From NCBI GenBank assembly GCA_945875435.1, contig CAMCKH010000011.1:1-36874 (forward strand): a DNA stretch of 36,874 bases, given 5' to 3'. The stretch's first letter is position 1, and every line of letters starts with the position of its first letter. Source of the DNA: an uncultured Erysipelotrichaceae bacterium (GTDB taxonomy: Bacteria > Bacillota_I > Bacilli_A > Erysipelotrichales > Erysipelotrichaceae). Below are positions 23,801-30,293 of the stretch, one piece after another. Below the pieces are notes generated by a model. The model worked only from the letters and a program-made list of their open reading frames with translations. It ran no database searches and was not told the DNA's origin. Position numbers and translations under genes: made by a program.

Positions 23801-25414
23801 TCTTTAACTTATGTAGGAACTTTAGATACCAGTATTTTAGGAAAAACTAAATTAGACTATGAATTAATTACTGTTGATAGCACCAAATATAATTTTTCTT
23901 TAGAATACGAAGTTGTTGAAAATAAAGAAAACAAACCTCTATACGATGTTAATAATGATGTTTATTATGTTATGAAAGACGGAGTTAAAGAGGTTGTAGA
24001 CAAAAATACTATTAAAATTACTAAAAAAGAAATTGTGCCTATTATTGTAAGTAATAATAAAGATTTACCAAAATCTTATGTTAATAGTTTATTATTAGAA
24101 TTTACTGTTGATTTTGTTAATAACGATACTATTTTAAAAGATAATGACTTCATAGTGATTAAAGGTTTAAAAGTTAATGAAGCAGTAACTGGTAAGAAAT
24201 ATCTAAACTATATTAATTATCTCAATCACAATTTAAATGTTAATAATGTTAAAGAACTTACTTTATATCATGATAGTGATTTAATAATTCCAGCTGCAAT
24301 AATTAAATTAAATAATGAGGGAAGATTTGATTTAGGAAATTTAAAATTAAATAAGGATAGATTGATTGCTACAAGTGATCAGGCTAGAATTATTAACAAC
24401 AATTTTAGAAAAGAAAAAGATGTAAATAATATCAATAGTGAAAATGCAATAGCTACAAATTATGAATTTAAAGATATTGATGGAAAAAATATTAAAATTA
24501 CATTATTTAAAGATATTGAACTGAACAAAACATTATATTATAAGGATTATAATATTAAAGATAAAGTAAATAGTATTGTTTTAGATCATCAAGAAAGTGG
24601 AACTATTACTTTAGAAAATCTTTTGTATGGTAGAAAATACATTTTAGTAGAAACAGAGCTTCCTAATTCTTACGATTATATTGATACAACCTCAATTTTA
24701 ATAGAAGATGGAAAGGTATATACTGATAGAAATACTAAAACAGAAGATTTAAACATCACAGATTATAACAAGCGTAGAAGAGTTGATGTGGTTGTATATA
24801 AGAGTGATGAAAGTAAAAGTATTAAATTAGATGGAGCTATTTTTGATGTTAATATTATTGAAAAAGATACTAATAACAAAATTGGTTTAGGAAAATATAT
24901 TTCTGGTGGAATTATGCAAAGGTATTTAGATGATAATAATACTCCTCTAATTAACGCAAAAGTGCTAATTTACACTGATGATACTTTCACCAATTTAGTT
25001 AAAACAGCTACCACCGATAAAGATGGATATATTAAAGTTTTAGGTTTGCCGCAAGGAAAATATTTCTTGAAATTAGAAAGATTGTTAAAACCTACATTTA
25101 AACCTAAAGAAATCATAGATGGTAAAGAAATTATTAATATTGCTACTGAAAATGATTATATTGATAAAAATTCATTGCCTAAAGTATTTGATGAAACAAG
25201 AATTGCCTATATTAACAAAGGTATGATTTACCTTCCAGAAATTAAACATAATGATAAGATAGAGCTAATTGAACTAGAAGCTCCGATTGGTTATATTTTG
25301 GATAGAAATTCTTATATTATTGAAACAAATAGTCCTTACGGAATTAATAGAATAGAAAAATTTAGAGAAAATAAGAGTGAAAAACCTCACTTTACAGGAG
25401 TTAGATATGAGTAA
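20843..25414 (+). CDS. Giant thioester-domain/SpaA-like surface adhesin (1523 aa), no sorting signal
   Basis: A signal peptide (about 1-32, ending IIKAAV) leads into a thioester domain: YCIEPD with Cys114 and AAQLYIWDIL with Gln165 match the Cys-Gln pair that forms the reactive bond in TQXA-type adhesins. Several SpaA/Cna_B-like beta domains follow, visible near 312 (GNLTITKKDEYGNTQSGVEY), 697, 812, 1311 and 1370 (TDKDGYIKVLGLPQGKYFLK). Such adhesins attach covalently to host or partner surfaces. It ends PHFTGVRYE with no LPxTG or membrane helix, unlike typical members. The stop overlaps the next ATG by 8 bases, so this end looks genuine. GAAAGGAAACT is the ribosome site. Confidence 0.85.
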   Translation: MKNIFKKLIKLLIIPIITIGIFSFNPNIIKAAVPSEYQSCARIDEYIDDKRTEHISRPNPNSANLLLEAQQWKRDNCTACTPHNSFNDENLNIPLIESGYIMHRFSVDGNLLYCIEPDTIYRSCATYEKRISQVGGEQKLKIAKIMKAATELGANNNTDVYLAAQLYIWDILGLHRNISGIDKNSMKSMIDNKINELEQSFAPTFSQEHYEVEFEQDFIAQGTNDVLTRIGYSLENLTTGFLKSEITSNNVIVNINKIYPVIKKVKLNPHNNISNYESSIYVSTSSQDVMGFDQPLDNLYLDKTISFKHKTGNLTITKKDEYGNTQSGVEYKLYFALDDNTKGEEIRKEDNSSFVTNEKGIIEINETLPVGKYFIEEVVTTNPLVLNSKPFLVEIKHNQTSYFTQENDLRLVDAEVYKNDIEELNHLNDTYFKVFDISETLKGKDTEEIILIKVNKTLALDDVFGTNNVVYVKDDLHTTNYLNITNNNITTIKTNRISLSVDGKEKDVYIIKDDSSIMNEDFKVISGINVFNGKTGNYYLQIKDRNNFNLFNENVKSIKLYSDISLSEESLIKEYPLNELATLNLTEIKEELPETFYYKEISSVKDKVHILEPEKEEKHYNNDDNLEKIKEVKKEKINYVENGKLLIEDLLHSRKYLVLEHTPTLNHDNISTGYVIDTNYPIDTIKTNLDVSNEKGKGNLKVLKLDEFKDKLPGETTFNIYKANLNPNTNPYHLKFQDLSYEELKGIKGELKGTYTTNNSVLDLKNELVFGYYFLEETSTHQNYEVNNTLYLFEIKHNEETELEFLNKNKDYGIKLDKYDLEEITKKLDGAKYTLYDISDSLDFDNENTLLGSPKEFTNTETTLLNEYYNKNFNNNNTNSYNETILTYAKTNTDLDLKKIAKEVKKDLDLELPVYFKTSNNKDLTITTNSIINVNSTNRVKIQVFGGNLELYSAKKNNKILQNDYFNPYDLEFFKDKDGKEKLNIKSLTYVGTLDTSILGKTKLDYELITVDSTKYNFSLEYEVVENKENKPLYDVNNDVYYVMKDGVKEVVDKNTIKITKKEIVPIIVSNNKDLPKSYVNSLLLEFTVDFVNNDTILKDNDFIVIKGLKVNEAVTGKKYLNYINYLNHNLNVNNVKELTLYHDSDLIIPAAIIKLNNEGRFDLGNLKLNKDRLIATSDQARIINNNFRKEKDVNNINSENAIATNYEFKDIDGKNIKITLFKDIELNKTLYYKDYNIKDKVNSIVLDHQESGTITLENLLYGRKYILVETELPNSYDYIDTTSILIEDGKVYTDRNTKTEDLNITDYNKRRRVDVVVYKSDESKSIKLDGAIFDVNIIEKDTNNKIGLGKYISGGIMQRYLDDNNTPLINAKVLIYTDDTFTNLVKTATTDKDGYIKVLGLPQGKYFLKLERLLKPTFKPKEIIDGKEIINIATENDYIDKNSLPKVFDETRIAYINKGMIYLPEIKHNDKIELIELEAPIGYILDRNSYIIETNSPYGINRIEKFRENKSEKPHFTGVRYE

Positions 25415-26192
25415 TGAAATTAGAGATTTTATATTGCGGCTTAAACAAAATCCAGATACAAAAAAATTAATGATACAAAAATACACCTATGATTTAGTTA
25501 AAAGTTATGGTGTTTGGAAAATCGGAAACGACGATTATTGGATTGATTATTATTTTGATAATGTTAAAAATTATAAAAGTTTTATTGAAATTGACAGAGA
25601 TAAACGCCTAATTAATTATATTTATTTAGAAATTTCGTATAATGATTTGATTGAGGAAGTTAAAAAAACTATTGATTTGACTAATCTTGATGAAGAAGAA
25701 TTATTAGATACTTTAGAAGAAAGATTTTGTGAAGTTGAAAGTCTTTTTCAGGTGCAGATAGATAATAGTAATTTTGAAAAAATCGCATTAAATTTTTTAA
25801 ATAGATATGATGTTAGAGGTACTTATGATTTAGAGAAAATTAACGAGCATATTTTTGATGCAAGCGTTCGTGAATATTTAGATTATTTAGATAATCACAT
25901 TGATTTATCTAATGTTAATAATTATCAAGATTTAAAAAGAGAAATAGAAAAAGAATTATTTTATATAGAAAAACACGATAGTTATTCAAATTTTTATTCA
26001 CCTTCAGAGTTTGAAAAATTTAAAAATTATATCAACGAAATAATGGTTGTAGACGATTTAGAAAAATTTGTAAAAAACCTAAAAGATTTAGAAAATGATT
26101 TTGATGTAAGTTTTGATGAAATTGAAGAAATCATTAATAATCTAACTTTAGAAAATCAAAAACTACAAGAAGATTACGAACTTGACATTTAG
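25407..26192 (+). CDS. Acidic 261-aa protein with the DYELDI tail
   Basis: The ATG at 25407 lies inside the adhesin's end and follows AGGAG; an earlier in-frame ATG at 25377 has no ribosome site. The protein is acidic, largely helical and soluble (SNEIRDFILRLKQNPDTKKL, then long Asp/Glu-rich helices). It ends KLQEDYELDI, a variant of the shared DYEPNI tail. No family is recognised. It precedes boundary cassette copy 3. It may be an element-encoded cytosolic factor; no enzymatic motif is visible. Confidence 0.65.
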   Translation: MSNEIRDFILRLKQNPDTKKLMIQKYTYDLVKSYGVWKIGNDDYWIDYYFDNVKNYKSFIEIDRDKRLINYIYLEISYNDLIEEVKKTIDLTNLDEEELLDTLEERFCEVESLFQVQIDNSNFEKIALNFLNRYDVRGTYDLEKINEHIFDASVREYLDYLDNHIDLSNVNNYQDLKREIEKELFYIEKHDSYSNFYSPSEFEKFKNYINEIMVVDDLEKFVKNLKDLENDFDVSFDEIEEIINNLTLENQKLQEDYELDI

Positions 26193-26258
26193 GGGTTTAA
26201 ATAAACCCCAACTAAGACAATGTTATATTGTCTTTTTTTTATAGAAAGGAAAATTAAA
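26173..26258 (+). repeat. Gene-boundary cassette, copy 3
   Basis: Codons for EDYELDI and stop are followed by GGGGTTTA/TAAACCCC (26192-26209), AAGACAA/TTGTCTT (26214-26234), a T-run, AGAAAGGAAAAT and ATG at 26259. Confidence 0.9.
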
Positions 26259-26585
26259 ATGAAAAAAATTAAATATACATCAATAGGAAATTTTGATATT
26301 AACATAATTGATGAAAACAAAATTACAGGTACAAGAAAATTTGAATGTGATTATGAACTTTTAGAAACCATTATTAATTTTTGTAATATCCAAGGGAAAG
26401 AATTTAGTACAGGAAAAATCACTAATTTAAAAATATCAGGGAATAAATTTACTTTTACTGGTGGAGTTGGATATAACATTTTAGATACTGATTTATTTAA
26501 TGATGAAACAGGGAAATTTAGAAAAGATTTAGAAAATTATATTTTTGATTTAGAAAAAGATAAAAATATAGAAATGGGTTTTTAA
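26259..26585 (+). CDS. Unknown 108-aa protein
   Basis: The ATG at 26259 follows the cassette's AGAAAGGAAA; the frame is open further upstream but through the hairpins. The protein is small, soluble and mixed alpha/beta (MKKIKYTSIGNFDINIIDEN, later KISGNKFTFTGGVGYNILD), with an acidic C-terminus. No family is recognised and no DYEPNI tail is present: it ends IEMGF. The stop overlaps the next ATG (TAATG), coupling it to the membrane coiled-coil protein. Confidence 0.6.
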   Translation: MKKIKYTSIGNFDINIIDENKITGTRKFECDYELLETIINFCNIQGKEFSTGKITNLKISGNKFTFTGGVGYNILDTDLFNDETGKFRKDLENYIFDLEKDKNIEMGF

Positions 26586-27271
26586 TGATTTTTCCAGAAA
26601 TTGATAACACCACCTTTTCTTTAGTAATACTTTTAATATTACAACTATCTTTTTTAATGTTTGGTGTTATATTTAAAAAATTAATGATTATTAATGTTTT
26701 TATATCTTTGTTTTGTTTTAGAATTTTGGTATGGAAAGGAAATTACGAAATGGACACTACATTAATAATAACTCTAACAACTTTATTCATCACTTTTTCA
26801 ACAGCCTTATTTACTTATCTACAAGTTTTTGGTGCAATCAAAAAAGATAGTGAAAAATTAAATGAAATTAAGGAAAATACCTCTTTTGTAAACTTAATAG
26901 ATATGAATACTAAAGAAATTAAATCCTTAACTTCTTCAACCCCACAAATATCATCTACCACAACTGAAATTAAAAAAATATTAAATGAGGGTAGTGATAG
27001 TATAGTATACAAACTTAATGATTTATATAATAATCACAAAAATACTATTTCTAATCAAGAAATATCAAGTAAACTAATTAATCAAAATGTAAGTGTTGTA
27101 AATACTATATTGAATGAACTAGTTAATAAGATTGTGTTTTTAGATAATCACAATAAAGAGTTAGAAAATAAAATTAAAATATTAAATGAAAAAATAATTA
27201 TTTTAAATCAAGAATTAGAAAAATCTAATTTAAAACAAGAATTAAATCAAGATTACGAACCAAACATCTAG
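26585..27271 (+). CDS. Membrane protein with cytoplasmic coiled coil and DYEPNI tail, copy A
   Basis: This 228-residue protein has hydrophobic segments at about 10-31, 33-50 and 58-82, then a Ser/Thr linker (SSTPQISSTTTE) and a long coiled coil (about 170-218, NKELENKIKILNEKIIILNQ) ending NQDYEPNI. The last 113 residues are practically identical to those of the protein at 33666-34292, while the membrane parts differ. An internal ATG at 26751 behind AAAGGAAAT could give a shorter form with one membrane segment. It may be a channel-associated or scaffold protein of the transfer apparatus; this is inference. Confidence 0.7.
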   Translation: MIFPEIDNTTFSLVILLILQLSFLMFGVIFKKLMIINVFISLFCFRILVWKGNYEMDTTLIITLTTLFITFSTALFTYLQVFGAIKKDSEKLNEIKENTSFVNLIDMNTKEIKSLTSSTPQISSTTTEIKKILNEGSDSIVYKLNDLYNNHKNTISNQEISSKLINQNVSVVNTILNELVNKIVFLDNHNKELENKIKILNEKIIILNQELEKSNLKQELNQDYEPNI

Positions 27272-27395
27272 GAGTTCATTCGGACTCCAACCAAGACAAT
27301 GCATATTGTCTTTTTTTTAAAGAAAGGAAACAAAAAAATGAATATAGAACAAAAATTAAAAGAATATAATATAAAATTAGAAGATTTTAATCCTC
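26933..27395 (+). repeat. Long direct duplication, copy A
   Basis: This segment recurs at 33954-34416 with constant offset 7021 and only a few differences. It spans the coiled-coil end, boundary cassette and start of the next QM-repeat gene. Confidence 0.92.
27250..27337 (+). repeat. Gene-boundary cassette, copy 4
   Basis: DYEPNI codons and stop are followed by GGAGT/ACTCC hairpin (27271-27288), AAGACAA/TTGTCTT (27293-27312) with T-run, GAAAGGAAAC and ATG at 27338. Confidence 0.92.
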
Positions 27396-28147
27396 TGCAA
27401 ATGGAACAAATTCGATATGGATTAGCTCAAGGACTAGACGTTAGTATCTACGCAAAACCTGAATTTAACGTTAATCAAATGAACCAAATCCGCAAAGGAT
27501 TAGCTCAAGAACTAGACATCAGTGTGTACGCCGACCCAAAATTTGATTGGCTGCAAATGAAACAAATACTCAAAGGCTTAGAACAAGAACTAGACGTGAG
27601 CGTATATGCCAATCCAGAGTTTGATTGGCAGCAAATGCTGCAAATCCGCAAAGGATTAGAGCAAAGACTAGATGTAGATATATACGCTGACACAAAGTTT
27701 AATTCTAACCAAATGCACGAAATCCGCCAAGGATTAGAAGCCGGACTAGATGTAAGTATCTACGCTGACCCAAAATTTGATTGTTACCAAATGCAGCAAA
27801 TCCTCTGGGGATTAGAACAAGGATTAGATGTGAGCGTCTATACTGACACAAGGTTTAATTCTCTGCAAATGAAAGAAATCCGTTTGGATTTAGAGTTCTA
27901 TACTGACCCAAAATATAATCCTGACCAAATGAAACAAATCAGTTTGGGATTATTAAATGGGCTAGACGTTAGTATCTACGCTGACCCAAAATTTGATAGC
28001 TATCAAATGAACCAAATCCGCCAAGGATTAGAGCAAGGATTAGATGTGAGTGTCTATATTGATCCAAAATTTGATTGGGAACAAATGCAACAAATCCGTT
28101 TGGATTTAGAAAAAGAAAAACAAGAGAATTTTGAACTAAACATCTAG
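27338..28147 (+). CDS. QM-repeat protein with ten repeats (269 aa)
   Basis: The start is the ATG at 27338, after the cassette's GAAAGGAAAC. The head MNIEQKLKEYNIKLEDF is shared with sister genes, then ten repeats of 26 residues (QMxxIRxGLExGLDVSIYA). The seventh is short by about nine residues (LDLEFYTDPKY). Repeat-to-repeat differences cluster just before QM, as expected of a solenoid with a variable binding face. It ends EKQENFELNI, a diverged form of the shared tail. Its function is unknown; protein-protein binding is the natural guess. Confidence 0.85.
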   Translation: MNIEQKLKEYNIKLEDFNPLQMEQIRYGLAQGLDVSIYAKPEFNVNQMNQIRKGLAQELDISVYADPKFDWLQMKQILKGLEQELDVSVYANPEFDWQQMLQIRKGLEQRLDVDIYADTKFNSNQMHEIRQGLEAGLDVSIYADPKFDCYQMQQILWGLEQGLDVSVYTDTRFNSLQMKEIRLDLEFYTDPKYNPDQMKQISLGLLNGLDVSIYADPKFDSYQMNQIRQGLEQGLDVSVYIDPKFDWEQMQQIRLDLEKEKQENFELNI

Positions 28148-28209
28148 GAGTTCATATAAACCCCAAGGAAATTTTAAATTGTATTTTTTAAAAAAAAGGA
28201 AATAAAAAT
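28128..28209 (+). repeat. Gene-boundary cassette, copy 5 (degenerate)
   Basis: FELNI codons and stop are followed by GGAGTTCATATAAACCCC, in which the stem is partly lost, and a decayed second hairpin (AATTTTAAATT, T-run). A GAAAT-type ribosome site precedes ATG 28210. Confidence 0.75.
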
Positions 28210-29673
28210 ATGAAAAAAAGTAAATTAAAAAATATTCCTGAAGAGTTACAGTCTATTAAAAGATGGATTAATTACAAATTAATTTTTAACGAAGAAAGAG
28301 GAAAATTCGATAAAATTCCTTATGATGTAAAAACTAACAAACCAATTTCTATTATTGACAAAAATAATCATATTTCTTTTGATGAAGCATGTTATAATTT
28401 TTCAGAAAATATAGGAATAGGTTTTGTATTCAGTGATGAAGATGATATTATCGGTATTGATATAGATAATGTTCAGAATTTAGATAGCATGACTTTTAAT
28501 GATATTATCGCTGGATTTAATTCATATTTTGAATACTCACCATCTAAAAATGGTGTACATATCATAGTAAAAGGTAAAATGCCTAAAAATTCAGGAAATA
28601 GAAAAGGAAATTTTGAGGTTTACGAAAAAGAACGTTTTTTTACCTTTACAGGTGATGTAGTTTTTCACGGTTATAACATAAATCATAATCAATCATTTTT
28701 AAATTATTTTTGCAATAGATTTTTAAATAGAAAAGTTATTGATATTAATATTGATGATGATTTTAAAAAAGTTAAACAATTAAAAAATTTTGATGTAAAA
28801 AAATATCAATCTTATCTAAATGGAACAAACGATTATTTTATTGAAAGCAGTAGTCATAAAGATTATTATGTGGCAATAGGATTATTGTTAGAAAATGAGT
28901 TTGATATAGAAAAAATTAAAAATATTATGAAAAATAATCCTTTTTTGTATCGTAAAAAATATGATAGAAAAGATTATTTAGATAGAACAATTAAAAACGC
29001 AATAAATTATATTAAAGGAGAATTAAACAAAATGAACTATATTAATAAAAGAGTAAAAATTATTAGAGATGTTGTAGAAATAGAGAATGAAAAAGGTACA
29101 TATCTTTTAACATCTGGAATTTTTTACAACAAAGAAAAACAAGAAAGAGAATTTTTAAATATTGCTGTTAGAGATGATAGCCTTTTGTACGAACAATTAA
29201 AAGATAATAAAGGTAAAGAACAGTATATAAATTTAAAAGGTTATTTTAGTAAAAAAGAAAATACCATTATACACAACAATTTCTACTATTCATTTGTTGC
29301 GATTAGTGGAAAAATAGAAAAAGAAATCACTCTATATGGTAATATTTGTAAAGACTATGTCATCAAAACAGTAGGTGAGGGCGATAAAATTACTCATATC
29401 GCACAATTTTCAGTTGCGATTAACGATAGAGAAACTGAAAAATCAAAATTTTTAAACGCTTCTTATTTCTTAAAAGATGTTAATGAAGATTTATCACTTT
29501 TTACAAAAGGAACTTTTTTAAAAATTAATGGCAGAATTACACCTAATGAAAATCCTGAATTTAATGATAATTTAACTATTACAAGTTTTGAAAAAATAGA
29601 AAAAAAGTTGAATAAAGAAATTTCTGAAGATATAAGCGAAGAACTACAAGAAGATTACGAACCAAATATTTAG
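28210..29673 (+). CDS. Primase-polymerase-like protein fused to an SSB-like OB domain
   Basis: Residues about 1-180 match primase-polymerase (prim-pol) proteins of phages and plasmids: KRWINYKL, metal motif GIDID (Asp84, Asp86), YSPSKNGVHIIV (Ser110-His117) and RFFTFTGD. A helical region follows (about 195-275), then a C-terminal part (about 365-465) resembling a single-strand-binding OB fold (YGNICKDYVIK, AQFSVAINDRE, FTKGTFLKINGRI). There is no helicase domain. It likely primes replication or second-strand synthesis of the element after transfer. It ends ELQEDYEPNI, so a cytosolic DNA enzyme carries the shared tail. Confidence 0.75.
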   Translation: MKKSKLKNIPEELQSIKRWINYKLIFNEERGKFDKIPYDVKTNKPISIIDKNNHISFDEACYNFSENIGIGFVFSDEDDIIGIDIDNVQNLDSMTFNDIIAGFNSYFEYSPSKNGVHIIVKGKMPKNSGNRKGNFEVYEKERFFTFTGDVVFHGYNINHNQSFLNYFCNRFLNRKVIDINIDDDFKKVKQLKNFDVKKYQSYLNGTNDYFIESSSHKDYYVAIGLLLENEFDIEKIKNIMKNNPFLYRKKYDRKDYLDRTIKNAINYIKGELNKMNYINKRVKIIRDVVEIENEKGTYLLTSGIFYNKEKQEREFLNIAVRDDSLLYEQLKDNKGKEQYINLKGYFSKKENTIIHNNFYYSFVAISGKIEKEITLYGNICKDYVIKTVGEGDKITHIAQFSVAINDRETEKSKFLNASYFLKDVNEDLSLFTKGTFLKINGRITPNENPEFNDNLTITSFEKIEKKLNKEISEDISEELQEDYEPNI

Positions 29674-29733
29674 GAGTCCAAGTGAACTCCAAAACAATTT
29701 AAAATTGTTTTTTTAAAAGAAAGGAAAATTAAA
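29650..29733 (+). repeat. Gene-boundary cassette, copy 6
   Basis: EDYEPNI codons and stop are followed by GGAGT/ACTCC (29673-29690), a diverged second hairpin AAAACAATTT/AAAATTGTTTT (29691-29714), GAAAGGAAAAT and ATG at 29734. Confidence 0.88.
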
Positions 29734-30291
29734 ATGAAAAAAATATTTATTGTTACAACTTTGATTGTTTTTACAATCGTTATGAAAGTAAGTGCTTTTA
29801 ATGATAGTGGTACTGTTTCAGTTAATGAAAATTCTAATATAGAAATTATTAAATCAGAAGAAAACAATCAAATTACCAATCCTGAAAACAATATTAATCA
29901 AGAAAGTGAAACTACTGTTGAAACTCAAGTTACAAGTGCTGAAGCTCAAATTGACGAAACTGTAAATGTAGATGAGGTTGTTAGTGATGATGTAGAAAAA
30001 GTAGTACATGAAAATACTTTAAATGAAAGTGAAATTGAACCATTTAATCTAGAAATTTTAGAAAAGAAATTAGAGTATTTTAATAATGTTATTTCTAAAC
30101 CTATGGCAGAATCAAGTTATGTGGTTGATGAAAGCCAATTATTTACTTTTGTTGAAATTAAATATGAAGAAGAAACTAATCATAGTGTTGATATTGAAAT
30201 CAGCGAAGAAAATACGATTACTCATGAAGAAGTAATTGAAATCGAAATCAATCATAATGATATTGTGCATGGTGTTGAGATTGAGGAATAG
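29734..30291 (+). CDS. Secreted acidic protein of unknown function (185 aa)
   Basis: A signal peptide (about 1-21, IVTTLIVFTIVMKVSA) is followed by a strongly acidic, Glu/Thr/Val-rich low-complexity region (ETTVETQVTSAEAQIDETVN) and a somewhat structured C-terminus ending HGVEIEE. There is no anchor. The next gene, an LPETG protein, starts 3 bases after its stop, so both are translated from one mRNA and may form a surface complex. No family is recognised. Confidence 0.65.
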   Translation: MKKIFIVTTLIVFTIVMKVSAFNDSGTVSVNENSNIEIIKSEENNQITNPENNINQESETTVETQVTSAEAQIDETVNVDEVVSDDVEKVVHENTLNESEIEPFNLEILEKKLEYFNNVISKPMAESSYVVDESQLFTFVEIKYEEETNHSVDIEISEENTITHEEVIEIEINHNDIVHGVEIEE

Positions 30292-30293
30292 AG

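Noticed and set aside
27400-28130. CRISPR array suggested by regular 78-bp repeats
   Set aside because: The repeats are imperfect, continuous and in a single open frame that encodes a 26-residue protein repeat; there are no unique spacers or cas genes.
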